Assembly: GCF_022808855.1 (NCBI RefSeq)
Contig: NZ_JAKZLF010000001.1
Coordinates: forward strand, 124,001 to 188,000
DNA length: 64,000 nt
Direction of reading: 5' to 3'
Source of the DNA: Anaeromyxobacter soli
Lineage (GTDB): Bacteria > Myxococcota > Myxococcia > Myxococcales > Anaeromyxobacteraceae
The position numbers were made by a program, and so were the translations under genes. Under the pieces are notes generated by a model that worked only from the letters and a program-made list of their open reading frames with translations, was not told the origin of the DNA and searched no databases. Of the stretch, positions 34,686 to 45,769 are shown one piece after another (positions within the stretch are counted from its first letter, which is position 1; each line of letters starts with the position of its first letter).

Positions 34686-34843
34686 CGCGCGCCCGCCCGG
34701 AGGACGCGCTCCGCGAGCCCGGATCCAGGGCGCCGCCGGGTCTGGCTCCGCGCCGCGCGCCCGCTCCCTCGCCCCCGCCGCGGGCCCTCGCGCGGGCCGC
34801 CATCGGACCCGCGCCCTACGTTGAAGTCCAAAGGGAGGGAACG

Positions 34844-35056
34844 ATGAACAAGGACCAGATCAAGGGCAAGATCGAGGAGATCAAGGGCGACGTGAAGCAG
34901 CGGATCGGCGGCGCCACGAAGGACCGCTCGACGCAGGGCGAGGGCTGGCTGGAGGAGAAGAAGGGCCAGATCCGCCAGGGCGTCGGCGACCTCAAGGAGA
35001 AGGTCAAGCGCGAGGACGAGCGCGACCCGACCCGTGACCTCGACCGCGACGTCTGA
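34844..35056 (+). CDS. CsbD-family stress protein
   Basis: 70 residues, highly charged: MNKDQIKGKIEEIKGDVKQR, then WLEEKKGQIRQGVGDLKEK, the CsbD repeat pattern. AAAGGGAGGGAACG precedes the ATG. CsbD-like proteins are small, soluble and abundant general-stress products of unknown activity. The gene stands alone: 158 bases without a gene precede it and a clear terminator follows 29 bases after its stop. Confidence 0.93.
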   Translation: MNKDQIKGKIEEIKGDVKQRIGGATKDRSTQGEGWLEEKKGQIRQGVGDLKEKVKREDERDPTRDLDRDV

Positions 35057-35085
35057 CGCGGACGAGCGAGCCCGTAGAGAAGACG

Positions 35086-35119
35086 GCGCCCCGGCGGCCA
35101 TGAGCCGCCGGGGCGCTTT
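35086..35119 (+). terminator. Intrinsic terminator of the csbD-like gene
   Basis: GCGCCCCGGCGGC (35086-35098) pairs perfectly with GCCGCCGGGGCGC (35104-35116) across CATGA, followed by TTTCC. The 13-base GC stem gives strong termination on the plus strand. It also separates csbD from the convergent M2 peptidase gene. Confidence 0.85.
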
Positions 35120-35149
35120 CCTGCGCGAGAGCCTTCGAGCGGCGCGCGC

Positions 35150-37021
35150 TCACCAGCCGCACTTCTGGCCCGCGTTCTGCGCGCGCAGCCACGCGCGCAG
35201 CGGCGCGAAGTACTCGAGCAGTGCGGACGCGTCGGCCTTCCTCGAGCCGGTCAGGGCGGCCATCGCCTCCGGCCACGGCTTCGACGCGCCGAGCTCCATC
35301 ATCGCCTGGAGCCGCTTCCCCGCGTCCTTCGAGCCGTAGATCGAGCACTGGTGCAGGGGGCCCTTCCACCCGGCGGCCTCGCAGAGCGCCTTGTGGAACT
35401 GGAACTGGTACACGTGGGCGAGGAAGTAGCGCGTGTACGGCACGTTCGCCGGGACGTGGTACTTCGCGCCCGGGTCGAAGTCGTCCTCGGTCCGCGCCAC
35501 GGGGGCGTCGACGCCCTGGAACTTGCGGCGCAGCTCCCACCACGCGGCGTTGTAGCGGTCCGGCGCGACCTTCCCGCTGAACACGTCCCAGCGCCACTGG
35601 TCGATGAGGCGGCCGAACGGCAGGAACGAGACCTTCTCCAGGGCCTTCTTCATCTGGAAGTTGATGACGCCGTGGTCGTCCTTCGCGACCGCCGGGACGA
35701 GGCCCACCTGCTTCAGGTAGCCGGGCGTCACCGAGAGCGCGATCGCGTCGCCGAGCGCCTCGTGGAACCCGTCGTTGGCGCTGTCCTGGTAGAGCACCGG
35801 CAGGTGCACGTACGCGCGCTGGTAGTAGTTGTGTCCGAGCTCGTGATGGATCGTGACGAGATCCTCCTCCGTCGGCCGGATGCACATCTTGACGCGCAGG
35901 TCGGCGTCGTAGGTCACGTCCCACGCGCTCGCGTGGCACACCACCTCGCGGTCCTTCGGCTTCACGAGCTGCGAGCGCTGCCAGAACGTGGCCGGGAGCG
36001 GATCGAGGCCGAGCGAGCTGAAGAACGCCTCGCCGAGCTTCACCATCCGGGTCGGATCGTACCTCTGGCGCTTCAGCGCCGCGTCCACGTCGAGGCTCCC
36101 CGCGCCCTTGTACGGCTCGACGAGCGGGTAGAGGTTCGACCAGTCCTGCGCCCACATGTTGCCGAGCAGGTGCGCCGGGATGGGCTTGCCGTCGGGGACC
36201 CTCTCCTTCCCGTAGAGCTTCTGGAGCCGGGCGCGGACGAAGCAGTGCAGGTCGTCGTAGAGGGGCTTCACCTCCGCCCAGAGCCGGTCGACGTCCGCCT
36301 CGAACTCCGCGGGCGGCATGTCGTAGTCGGCGCGCCACAGGTCGCCGAGATCGCGGAAGCCGATCTCCTTCGAGCCCTCGTTGCCGAGCGCGACGAGGCG
36401 CGTGTAGAGCGGCCGCATCTCGCGGGAGATCGTGTGCCAGCCGGTCCAGGCGTCGAGCAGCTCGGGGTAGCTGTGGCTCTTCGCGAGGACCTCCTCGAGC
36501 TCCTGCAGGTCGTGGCAGCGCGGCGCCGGCTTGCCGGGCGCGGGCGTGCCGCACCACTTGCCCTTGCCGTAGATGCCCTCGAGCTTGGCGGCGATCTCGG
36601 CGAGCTCCCGGCGGCGCGCCGGATCGCTGGGCGCGGGCAGCGGGGTGGCGACCTTGAGCAGGTGCAGCATCCGCGCGGTGTCCGCGTCCACGTCGAGGCC
36701 GTCGAATCGGACCGACGCCGCGATCGCGCCGGACAGGTAGGCCATCACGTCCTCGTTGAGGGCCGCGGCGTTCCGCTCGGTGTCGTCGGTGATGTAGGTG
36801 GCCTTGATCCAGTCGGCCGTCGAGGAGCGGATCCAGAGCCGCTTCAGCTCGGAGTTGACGCCGTCGACGAAGGCCCTCGCCTCGGCGGCGGTGGGCTTCC
36901 CGGGCGTCGCGGGCGCGACGACCACGGCGCGCGTGTCGGTCGCGGCAGGGGCAGCCGCCTGCGCGGGGGCGCCGGCGAGGAGACACGCTGAGAAGAGTGG
37001 GACGAACGGGAGGAGTCTCAT
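35150..37021 (-). CDS. Peptidase M2 (angiotensin-converting-enzyme-like) dipeptidyl carboxypeptidase
   Basis: 623 residues with a signal peptide ending near GAPAQA, so exported to the periplasm. The zinc motif [10 protein letters not shown] lies near 392 with the third ligand in [32 protein letters not shown] and MWAQDW are typical of M2 enzymes. Cys residues in the same places as eukaryotic ACE disulfides (WCGTP, RCHDL) are present. It should trim dipeptides from peptide C-termini for nutrition or wall-peptide turnover. Monocistronic. Confidence 0.93.
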   Translation of the reverse strand: MRLLPFVPLFSACLLAGAPAQAAAPAATDTRAVVVAPATPGKPTAAEARAFVDGVNSELKRLWIRSSTADWIKATYITDDTERNAAALNEDVMAYLSGAIAASVRFDGLDVDADTARMLHLLKVATPLPAPSDPARRRELAEIAAKLEGIYGKGKWCGTPAPGKPAPRCHDLQELEEVLAKSHSYPELLDAWTGWHTISREMRPLYTRLVALGNEGSKEIGFRDLGDLWRADYDMPPAEFEADVDRLWAEVKPLYDDLHCFVRARLQKLYGKERVPDGKPIPAHLLGNMWAQDWSNLYPLVEPYKGAGSLDVDAALKRQRYDPTRMVKLGEAFFSSLGLDPLPATFWQRSQLVKPKDREVVCHASAWDVTYDADLRVKMCIRPTEEDLVTIHHELGHNYYQRAYVHLPVLYQDSANDGFHEALGDAIALSVTPGYLKQVGLVPAVAKDDHGVINFQMKKALEKVSFLPFGRLIDQWRWDVFSGKVAPDRYNAAWWELRRKFQGVDAPVARTEDDFDPGAKYHVPANVPYTRYFLAHVYQFQFHKALCEAAGWKGPLHQCSIYGSKDAGKRLQAMMELGASKPWPEAMAALTGSRKADASALLEYFAPLRAWLRAQNAGQKCGW

Positions 37022-37091
37022 GGGGCGCGGATCCTACGGGCGAGCCGCCCCCCGCGCCAGCGCGCGCACGTCACCCCGGGTCAGCCGAGCC

Positions 37092-37113
37092 GGGGCGCGC
37101 TGCCGCGCGCCCC
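37092..37113. other. GC-rich hairpin upstream of the M2 peptidase gene
   Basis: GGGGCGCG (37092-37099) and CGCGCCCC (37106-37113) form a perfect 8-base stem with a 6-base loop, between the stop of the 89-residue Cys protein gene (37143) and the M2 start (37021). It may end transcription of the former; there is no T tract. Confidence 0.35.
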
Positions 37114-37142
37114 TCACGGACCCAGGCGGGGTGCGCGCCGCT

Positions 37143-37412
37143 TCAGTGTGGCTGGCCGCCGCCGCGCCGGTCGTTCGCGAACATCCCTGCGAACGAGCGA
37201 GGCTCCTCGTGCAGCTTGAACAGAGGGCACTTCTCGCAGGACCAGCTGTCCCAGTCGAGCCTCACCGCGACGTCGAGGCAAGCGTCGTAGTGCAGGCAGT
37301 AGAGATTCCGGTGACCGGCCACGGTCGTCTCGGAGCGGATGAGCTGGGTGAGCGGGGTCGGGTTCGGATTGGTTTCCACCTGGGTGCTCCTGGTCTCGTT
37401 CGGAACAGGCAT
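37143..37412 (-). CDS. Small Cys-motif protein, unknown
   Basis: 89 residues from the ATG at 37412. The conserved-looking core is HRNLYCLHYDACLDVAV followed by SWSCEKCPLF: four cysteines in C-x5-C and C-x2-C pairs plus His, suggesting a small zinc or redox site. The N-terminal third is polar and Thr/Asn-rich and the tail is basic. No signal peptide or membrane helix. I recognise no family. The biased amino-acid use and the divergent position against the HIT gene make it a credible gene. Confidence 0.55.
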   Translation of the reverse strand: MPVPNETRSTQVETNPNPTPLTQLIRSETTVAGHRNLYCLHYDACLDVAVRLDWDSWSCEKCPLFKLHEEPRSFAGMFANDRRGGGQPH

Positions 37413-37656
37413 GCGGCCGGTCGATTCCCGGGCCGGGGCCCGTGCGGAAAAAGTCGTTCGAAAGCGCGCAACTTGGGGGCTACCCCACGAGGACGGAAGC
37501 CCCGATCGGGACGAACCGATGCGCGAATCGATGGTGCCTCCGGTATAACGGCGCTTTCCACGCTGTGCCGCTGACGGGCTCACTCCAACCGGTATTCGCT
37601 GTAAGTGTACGCATCGGGGGTCCGCGGGCCCTGCGACGAAGCGCCACGGAGGCCCG
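37413..37656. promoter_or_regulatory. Divergent promoter region of the Cys-motif and HIT genes
   Basis: 244 bases, less GC-rich than the surroundings in parts, with a GGGGCT/AGCCCC hairpin (37476-37503) and a TATAAC element near 37543-37549. GGAGG precedes the HIT ATG at 37657. No gene is visible here. Promoter assignments to either strand are uncertain. Confidence 0.4.
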
Positions 37657-38109
37657 ATGGTTGACGCACAGTGCATCGGTTGCGCGATCTCGCGCGGCCT
37701 TCATCGGGTTCCCGGCGGCCTCCTGCGGCGCGAGGGAGGCTTCGTCCTGCACGCCCTCGCGGACCCGTCGCCGCTCCGAGGCTGGCTCGTCCTGACGAGC
37801 GAGCGTCACGCCCGCGCCTGGTACGACCTGCCCGAGGACGAGCTCGCCGCGCTGGGGCCGCTCGTCGCGCGCGTCATGGCCGCACAGCGCGAGGCCCTCG
37901 GCGCGGAGCACGTCTACGCCTTCGCCATCGGTGACGTGCTCCGGCACTTCCACCTGCACCTCGTTCCGCGCTTCTCGGACACGCCGGAGCGGCTGCTGGG
38001 GCGCCGCTGCTTCGAGGGGCGGCCGGAGGACATGCGTCCCGAGCCAGACCTCGCGGCGGCGGCCGTCGCCGTGGCCGCCGCGCTCCCCCGCCGGCCCGCG
38101 GCGCGCTGA
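37657..38109 (+). CDS. HIT-family nucleotide hydrolase/transferase
   Basis: 150 residues. The histidine triad HFHLHLVPR (His97, His99, His101) is intact, with an N-terminal CIGC pair (Cys6, Cys9) that resembles the zinc-binding CxxC of many HIT proteins. LTSERHARAWYDLPEDELAAL matches the usual helix. HIT proteins hydrolyse purine-nucleotide phosphoramidates or dinucleotide polyphosphates in the cytoplasm. The exact substrate is not predictable. Start fixed by GGAGG. Confidence 0.9.
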   Translation: MVDAQCIGCAISRGLHRVPGGLLRREGGFVLHALADPSPLRGWLVLTSERHARAWYDLPEDELAALGPLVARVMAAQREALGAEHVYAFAIGDVLRHFHLHLVPRFSDTPERLLGRRCFEGRPEDMRPEPDLAAAAVAVAAALPRRPAAR

Positions 38110-38132
38110 GCCGCTCGGCCGCCTGGCGGGCG

Positions 38133-38978
38133 CTAGCCCCCGCCGAGGAGGGGCGCGAGGCCGTCACGAAACGAGGGATAGGCGAGCGAGACGCCGAGCG
38201 CGGCGCGCGTGCGCTGCGAGTGGATGCGGCGGCTCGGGCCGCCGGCCGGGGCCGCCGAGACGGACGGCGCGATCCCGAGCCGGCCGCAGATCCACGCCAC
38301 GACCTCGCGGCGCCGGGTGGGCTCGGCGTCGCTGCCGTGGTAGACGGTCCCGGGAGCGGTGCGCTCCAGCGCCGCGAGGACGAACGAGATCGCGTCCTCG
38401 CGGTGGCAGAAGTTCATCCACGCGTCGTCACCCGGCCCGAGCGCGAGCCGCCCCGTGCGCACCCGGTCGACGATTCCAGCCCGGCCCGGGCCGTAGAGTC
38501 CGGAGAGGCGGACCACCGCCGTCCGCAGCGCACCGGTGGACGCGCCGCGCACGAGCGCCTCCGCCTCCACGAGCACCTCCGCGCTCGCGCTCGCGGGCGC
38601 GGGCGGCGACCCCTCGTCGACGTCCGACCCGTCGCGCTGGCCGAACACGCCCGTGGAGCCGGTGTAGACGAAGGCGCGCGCGCCTCCCCGCGCGGCGGCG
38701 GCGAGGAGGGCGCGGTTCGCCTCGACGTACGCCGCCCGGTACGCCTCCACGCCGTCCGCGCCGGCGGCCTGGCAGGCGACGATCGCGTCCACCTCCGGGA
38801 GCCGCGCCGCGGCACCGCCGGCGGCGAGGTCGACCGCGAGCGGCTCCACCCCGAGCGCGCGCAGCGCCTCTGCGCGGGCAGGGTCGCGGCGGATCCCGGT
38901 CACGCGATCGCCTCGCTCGACGAGGCGGCGCGCGAGCGCCGTCCCGAGCCAGCCGCAGCCTGCGACGAGGACGTGCAT
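38133..38978 (-). CDS. NAD(P)-dependent epimerase/dehydratase-like (atypical extended SDR)
   Basis: 281 residues. The Rossmann start VLVAGCGWLGTALARRLVERG and the later FVYTGSTGVFGQRDG and VRLSGLYGPGRAGI are extended-SDR landmarks, closest to the YeeZ-like atypical branch. The YxxxK catalytic pair is not obvious, so it may bind the dinucleotide without typical epimerase chemistry. Cytoplasmic. It is divergent from the P-loop kinase gene and convergent with the HIT gene; no pathway context. Confidence 0.82.
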   Translation of the reverse strand: MHVLVAGCGWLGTALARRLVERGDRVTGIRRDPARAEALRALGVEPLAVDLAAGGAAARLPEVDAIVACQAAGADGVEAYRAAYVEANRALLAAAARGGARAFVYTGSTGVFGQRDGSDVDEGSPPAPASASAEVLVEAEALVRGASTGALRTAVVRLSGLYGPGRAGIVDRVRTGRLALGPGDDAWMNFCHREDAISFVLAALERTAPGTVYHGSDAEPTRRREVVAWICGRLGIAPSVSAAPAGGPSRRIHSQRTRAALGVSLAYPSFRDGLAPLLGGG

Positions 38979-39066
38979 GCGTCACCTCGCGGAGAGGGTT
39001 CGCGCCGATTATGACCGGAGGGCGGCGCGCGTGCAGCCGCTCCTCTCGTGGCGCGCGGGGAGGCGC

Positions 39067-39543
39067 ATGGATCGACCGGCCCTCGTCGTCCTCGCCGGCC
39101 TGCAGGGGGCGGGCAAGTCGAGCTTCTTCCGCGCCCGCTTCTCGGCGACCCACGCTCACGTGTCGAAGGACCTCTTCCCGAGCGCCCGCGACAAGCGCCG
39201 CAGGCAGCGCGAGCTCGTGCACGCCGCGGCGGCGGCGGGGCTGCCCGTCGTCGTGGACGACACGAACCCGCGCCGCGAGGATCGCGCCGTCCTGGTGGAG
39301 CTCGCGCGCGCGCTCGGCCTGCGGCCGGTGCTGTACTGGTTCCCGCCGGACGTGCGCGCCTCGCTCGCGCGGAACGCGGGGCGCAGCGGGAAGGCGCAGG
39401 TGCCGAAGGTCGCGATCTTCGCCACCGCCAGGCGGCTCGAGGCGCCGGAGCCGGCGGAGGGGTTCGCGGCGGCGTACGAGGTGCGCGCCGCGCCGGAGGG
39501 CGCCTTCCTCGTCGTGGCCAGGCCCGAGCTCGCCGCCGGGTGA
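39067..39543 (+). CDS. Small P-loop kinase-like ATPase
   Basis: 158 residues from the ATG at 39067, preceded by GGGGAGGCGC; an ATG 90 bases earlier overlaps the divergent gene and lacks a site. Walker A is GLQGAGKSS (11-19). VVVDDTNPRREDRAVLVELA provides the 'DDTN' segment found in polynucleotide-kinase/zeta-toxin-like AAA_33 proteins, and FPPDVRASLARNAGRSGKAQVP holds the lid arginines. Likely phosphorylates a small molecule or nucleic-acid end; substrate unknown. No antitoxin-like partner is adjacent. Confidence 0.82.
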   Translation: MDRPALVVLAGLQGAGKSSFFRARFSATHAHVSKDLFPSARDKRRRQRELVHAAAAAGLPVVVDDTNPRREDRAVLVELARALGLRPVLYWFPPDVRASLARNAGRSGKAQVPKVAIFATARRLEAPEPAEGFAAAYEVRAAPEGAFLVVARPELAAG

Positions 39544-39619
39544 ACGGCGATCACCCAGTCGCGAACCGCGAGCGGGTCGAACCTCCCAGGGGGCCACCGC
39601 GACGGCGGAGCCCTGAGTT

Positions 39620-41263
<1,644 letters not shown>

Positions 41264-41325
41264 GGCGGAAATCTCGCACTCCCGCCGGTCTTGTCACCGT
41301 CACGGACGGGCCCGACAATGGACCG

Positions 41326-42183
41326 ATGCGCCTCCCGGCGGCGGTCGCCGCCCTGCTCCTCTCGCTCTCGTCGCCGCCCGCGCGCGCGCCGGGGCCGCCG
41401 CCTGCGCCGCCCGCTCCCCGCGCCGGCCACGCGGCGCCGGGGGGCTTCGGGGTGCTCCAGCCCGGGCTCGAGCTCGGCCAGTTCGCCGGCCCGGCCGCCG
41501 AGGGCCGCGCGCAGCCCATCGCGATCGTGCGCATCGACCCCGCGCGCTTCGAGCTCAGGCTGCTCAACGCCTCCGCGCCCGGCGAGGGCAGCCTGCGCAG
41601 CGCTCGCGCCTGGGCGGCGCGCGCCGGGGCGGCCGCCGCCATCAACGCGAGCATGTACCAGCAGGACTACCGCACGAGCGTCTCGCTCATGCGCACGCGG
41701 CAGCACGTGAACCAGCGGCGCGTCTCGAGGGACCGCTCGGTGCTGGCCTTCGACCCCCTCGAGCGCGGCGCCGCGCCGGTCCGGCTCATCGATCGCGACT
41801 GCGACGACCTCGAGACGGTCGCGAAGGCGTATGGGACCCTCGTGCAATCGATCCGGCTCGTCTCCTGCGACCGGCGGAACGTGTGGGCCCCGTCGCAGCG
41901 GCGCTTCTCGGCGGCGGCGATCGGCATGGACGGGAAGGGGCGCGTCCTCTTCATCCACGCGCGGACACCCTGGCCCGTCTACGACCTCGTGAACGCGCTC
42001 CTCGCGCTCCCGATCGACCTGCGCCAGGCGATGTACGTCGAGGGCGGCCCCGAGGCTCAGCTCTACGTGCGCGGCGGCGGGGGCGAGCACGAGTGGGTGG
42101 GCGGATTCGAGCACCTGCCGCAGGCCGATAACCACGAGCCCTGGCCGGTCCCCAACGTGGTGGCCGCCGTCCGTCGCCGCTGA
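41326..42183 (+). CDS. Phosphodiester-glycosidase-like (NAGPA/DUF2233) exported protein
   Basis: 285 residues with a signal peptide and an Ala/Pro linker. The body has IVRIDPARFELRLLNASAPG, AAAAINASMYQQDYRTSVSL and a late FIHARTPWPVYDLVNALLAL followed by MYVEGGPEAQLYVRG, a pattern typical of NAGPA-domain proteins that cleave sugar-phosphodiester caps or exopolysaccharide linkages. Periplasmic or surface. It lies 160 bases upstream of the GH8-GT2-PilZ gene on the same strand and may belong to the same polysaccharide unit. Substrate inferred only from family. Confidence 0.82.
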   Translation: MRLPAAVAALLLSLSSPPARAPGPPPAPPAPRAGHAAPGGFGVLQPGLELGQFAGPAAEGRAQPIAIVRIDPARFELRLLNASAPGEGSLRSARAWAARAGAAAAINASMYQQDYRTSVSLMRTRQHVNQRRVSRDRSVLAFDPLERGAAPVRLIDRDCDDLETVAKAYGTLVQSIRLVSCDRRNVWAPSQRRFSAAAIGMDGKGRVLFIHARTPWPVYDLVNALLALPIDLRQAMYVEGGPEAQLYVRGGGGEHEWVGGFEHLPQADNHEPWPVPNVVAAVRRR

Positions 42184-42343
42184 GCCCTTCGGTCCCGTCG
42201 GGGCGGCGCTCCCTAGGGGGCCAGCTCGGGCGAAGACGGGCCGATCCCGGCCCGCCACGCGTCCCCCGTTCGGCGCCTCGCTCGCCCGTGATCCGGGCGG
42301 GTGCTTCCTCGGACGATCGCCCGCCCCCACCCTCCGTGGGCGC

Positions 42344-45300
42344 ATGCGGGACCTCGCCTGGATCCTCCTCCTCCCCCTCTCCGCCCTCCTCGCCTGCGGC
42401 CACGGCGACGCGGGCCGCGCGCGCGACGCCCGGGCGCGCGAGCGCGACGAGCTCTCCGCCCTGTGGAGCTTCTATCGCTACGCGCACGTGGAGCGCGGCC
42501 GCGTCGTGGAGCGCGACGAGGGCGGCATCACGACCTCCGAGGGCCAGTCGTACGCGCTCCTCCGCGCCGTGTGGGCCGGCGATCGCGCCACCTTCGACGA
42601 GGTGTGGCGCTGGACGCGCGAGAACCTCCAGGTCCGCGACGACCGGCTCCTCGCCTGGAAGTGGAAGGACGGCGTCCAGGATCGGAACGCCGCGACCGAC
42701 GCGGATCAGGACAGCGCCCTCGCGCTCGTGCTGGCGTCGCGCCGGTTCGGCGAGGCGCGCTACCTCGAGGAGGCGAGGCGCCTCCTCGCGGACGTCTGGG
42801 CGCGCGAGGTGATCCAGGCAGGCGGGAGGTTCCTGCCCACCGGCGGGAACTGGGCGCCGCGCGAGCGCTACCCCACCATCCACGTCGCCTACCTCGCCCC
42901 CTACGCCTACGAGGTCTTCGCCGAGGTCGATCCGGCCCACCCGTGGAAGGAGCTCGTGCGCGGGAGCTACGAGGTCCTCCGCTTCCTCTACTTCGACAAG
43001 GGGCTCGTGCTGCCGCCCGAGCGGATCTGGGTGGATCCGCGGTCCGGCGCCCTGCTCCTCGAGAAGCCCGGGGGCGGCGCGCCCCAGGTCTTCGGCTACG
43101 ACGCAGTCCCGATCTTCTGGCGCGTCGCGCTCGACGCGCGCTGGTTCGGGAGGCGCGGCGAGGCGGACCTGCGCGCCCGCATGCTCGCCTTCCCGCGCGA
43201 GGCCCTCCGCGCCGAGGGGCGGCTCCGCGATCGCTACACCCCCGGCGGCCGCGCGCTGTCGGAGCTCGACGGCCAGCCGCACATGGCCTCCGTCGCGGCC
43301 CTCGCGGCGGTGGAGGACCCGGCGCTCGCCGCCGGGCTGCGCGAGGGGAAGCTCGACTCGATCTTCGAGCGGGCGCTCGCGGGCGAGGAGACCCCTTACT
43401 ACCTGCACAACTGGCTCTGGCTCGGGCGCGCGCTCGAGCTCGGCGTCACGCGCCGCTTCGACGAGCCGCTCGCGTTCCTGCTCGGGATCGACTGGAGCCC
43501 GTTCGAGGAGCGCTTCCCGCTCCTGCCGGTGCTCGCGGCCCTCGCGCTCGCGCCGCTCGCGAGGCGGTTCACCTGGGCTCGCGCGGGGCTCGTCGCGCTC
43601 GCGGTCGCCCTCTCCGCGCGCTACCTGGGCTGGCGCGCCCGCGAGACGCTCAACTTCGTCGAGCCGCTCGGGCCGGTCATCAGCCTGTCGCTCCTCGCCG
43701 CGGAGGCGTACGCGTTCTCGACCGTCCTCCTCCTCGTCGTGCAGGTCGGCGTCTCGCGGCGCCGGCGCGAGGCGCCCGCGGCGCTCGCGCCGGGCGAGAA
43801 CGCACCGTCCGTGGACGTGTTCGTCCCCATCTACTCCGAGTCGCTCGAGATCCTCGACAAGACGCTCGCCGCCTGCATGGCCATGCGCTACTCGAGGATG
43901 ACCGTCCACGTCTGCGACGACTCGCACCGCGAGTCGGTCGCGCGGCTCGCCGCCGAGCACGGCGCGCGGTACATCGCCGGGCCGAAGCGGCACGCCAAGG
44001 CGGGGAACCTCAACAACGCGCTCTCGCTCACGGCGGGAGAGCTCGTCGTGGTGTTCGACACCGACCACGTGCCGAGCGCCGCGTTCCTCGAGCGCACGGT
44101 CCCGCACTTCCGCGACGCGCGCATGGGCGTCGTCCAGACGCCCCACCACTTCTACAACCCCGACGTCTTCCAGCGCGCGTTCGGGACGGGCCCCGCCGTG
44201 CCGAACGAGGCGGACCTCTTCAACCACGCCATCCAGGCGGGCCGCGATCGCTGGGGGGGCGCGTTCTTCGTGGGCTCGGGCGCCGTGTTCCGCCGCGCCG
44301 CCATCGCCTCGGTGGGCGGCTTCAACCTGCTCTCCATCACCGAGGACATCCACACGAGCCAGAAGCTGCACGCGCGTGGCTGGCGCTCGGCGTTCGTGGA
44401 CGAGGACCTCGCCGTCGGGCTCTCCGCCGAGAACGTGCAGAGCTACCTCGTGCAGCGGCGCCGCTGGATGCTGGGGTGCCTGCAGATCTTCTTCAAGGAC
44501 AACCCGCTCCTCGAGCGCGGCCTCCCGCTCCGCCACCGCGTCGGCTACTTCGCCTCGCTCTGGTACTTCTTCTTCCCGCTGGCGCGGGTCGCCTTCTTCC
44601 TGACGCCGCTCTGGTACCTGCTCTTCCACCTCCACCCGCTCTTCGCGGACCTCCCCGTCCTCCTCGCGTACCTCGTCCCCCACCTCCTGCTCTCCACGCT
44701 CGCCGCGAACGCGCTCCTCCCCGGCTGGCCCCGGCTGCTGTGGGGGACCGTCTACGAGGCCGCGGTGGCCTTCCCGCTCGCCCGGGCGACCCTCGACCTG
44801 CTCCTGCCGAAGAGCCTCGGGTTCAAGGTGACGCCCAAGGGGATCGTGTCGGACCGCCGCCGGTTCGACGCGTCCTCCTCGCGGCTCACGATCGCTGCCG
44901 CGGCGCTCGCCGCGGTCGCGCTCGGGAAGGGTGCGTTCGAGCTCCTGGCGTTCGGGATCGAGGTCGAGGCGTACGCGTTCAACCTGTTCTGGGCCGGCGC
45001 GAACCTCGCCGCCGTGCTCGCGGCGCTCCTCGTCGCGTGGGAGCGGCCGCAGCGCCGCGAGGACGAGCGCGTGCGGCGGCGCGTGCCCGTGCGCGTCGAG
45101 GCGCCGGGGCTCGCGCTCTCCGCGGAGACGGTGGACCTCTCCCTCACCGGCGCGGCGCTCCGGCTGCCCGCGGGCGCGACCCTGCCCGCCGAGGTCGAGC
45201 TCTCGTTCGTGACGCCCGAGCCGCTGCGAGTGCGCGCCCGCGTCGCCTGGCGCGAGGAGGTGCAGGGGACGGCCCGGGCCGGCCTCGCGTTCGAGGGGCT

Positions 45301-45736
45301 CCCCGCGGAGTCGCGCCGCGCGCTCGTGCGGATCGCCTTCTCCGCCGAGGAGGCGTTCGCGGGCGCCCACGACGGGCGCACCCGCAGCCAGGTCGCGATG
45401 GCGCTCCAGCTCCTCGCCGGGATCGTCCGCGCGTTCCTGCCGCTCCGCGCGCGCCGTCGCCTGGCGCCCCGCCGCGGGACGCTGCGCGGGCTCGCGTGGG
45501 TGGGGGCCTCCCGGCGCGTCCGGGGCGTCGTGCTCGACACCTCGCCGGGGGGGCTCGGCGCGCTCTTCCTCGGGAGACCGCCGGCGGAAGCCCTGCCCGT
45601 CGTGCTGCGCGATGGCGTGCGCTGGGTGCGCGTCGCGCACGCACGCCGGGTGCTCCCGGGGCTGTGGCGCGCGGGGCTCGCCTTCCTGCCCGCCCCGCTC
45701 CCGGGCGGCGAGGCGCATGAATACCTTGCCGCCTAG
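42344..45736 (+). CDS. GH8-GT2-PilZ-PilZ fusion: cellulose-synthase-like enzyme with built-in hydrolase
   Basis: 1130 residues. A signal/lipobox-like start (LLACGH) leads to an extracytoplasmic GH8 domain (about 40-370) with TSEGQSYAL (Glu66, BcsZ-type acid) and TDADQD. Membrane helices (about 388-470) precede a processive GT2 core with VCDDSH (about 523), DTDHVP (572), FFVGSG, TEDIHTS (665) and QRRRW (704): the full D, DxD, TED, Q-x-x-RW set. More helices follow, then PilZ one (RRRVPVRVE near 911, DLSLTG) and PilZ two (RRRLAPRR near 1036, DTSPGG near 1065). Cyclic-di-GMP control of glucan synthesis is a strong inference; the product need not be cellulose. GH8 and synthase are usually separate proteins (BcsZ, BcsA). 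Confidence 0.9.
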   Translation: MRDLAWILLLPLSALLACGHGDAGRARDARARERDELSALWSFYRYAHVERGRVVERDEGGITTSEGQSYALLRAVWAGDRATFDEVWRWTRENLQVRDDRLLAWKWKDGVQDRNAATDADQDSALALVLASRRFGEARYLEEARRLLADVWAREVIQAGGRFLPTGGNWAPRERYPTIHVAYLAPYAYEVFAEVDPAHPWKELVRGSYEVLRFLYFDKGLVLPPERIWVDPRSGALLLEKPGGGAPQVFGYDAVPIFWRVALDARWFGRRGEADLRARMLAFPREALRAEGRLRDRYTPGGRALSELDGQPHMASVAALAAVEDPALAAGLREGKLDSIFERALAGEETPYYLHNWLWLGRALELGVTRRFDEPLAFLLGIDWSPFEERFPLLPVLAALALAPLARRFTWARAGLVALAVALSARYLGWRARETLNFVEPLGPVISLSLLAAEAYAFSTVLLLVVQVGVSRRRREAPAALAPGENAPSVDVFVPIYSESLEILDKTLAACMAMRYSRMTVHVCDDSHRESVARLAAEHGARYIAGPKRHAKAGNLNNALSLTAGELVVVFDTDHVPSAAFLERTVPHFRDARMGVVQTPHHFYNPDVFQRAFGTGPAVPNEADLFNHAIQAGRDRWGGAFFVGSGAVFRRAAIASVGGFNLLSITEDIHTSQKLHARGWRSAFVDEDLAVGLSAENVQSYLVQRRRWMLGCLQIFFKDNPLLERGLPLRHRVGYFASLWYFFFPLARVAFFLTPLWYLLFHLHPLFADLPVLLAYLVPHLLLSTLAANALLPGWPRLLWGTVYEAAVAFPLARATLDLLLPKSLGFKVTPKGIVSDRRRFDASSSRLTIAAAALAAVALGKGAFELLAFGIEVEAYAFNLFWAGANLAAVLAALLVAWERPQRREDERVRRRVPVRVEAPGLALSAETVDLSLTGAALRLPAGATLPAEVELSFVTPEPLRVRARVAWREEVQGTARAGLAFEGLPAESRRALVRIAFSAEEAFAGAHDGRTRSQVAMALQLLAGIVRAFLPLRARRRLAPRRGTLRGLAWVGASRRVRGVVLDTSPGGLGALFLGRPPAEALPVVLRDGVRWVRVAHARRVLPGLWRAGLAFLPAPLPGGEAHEYLAA

Positions 45737-45769
45737 AGAGCCCTCGCAAAGACCCGAGAGAGATCCAGC

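Noticed and set aside
39067-39543. Zeta-type toxin of a toxin-antitoxin pair
   Set aside because: The P-loop and DDTN segment fit several small kinases, and there is no small antitoxin-like gene beside it.
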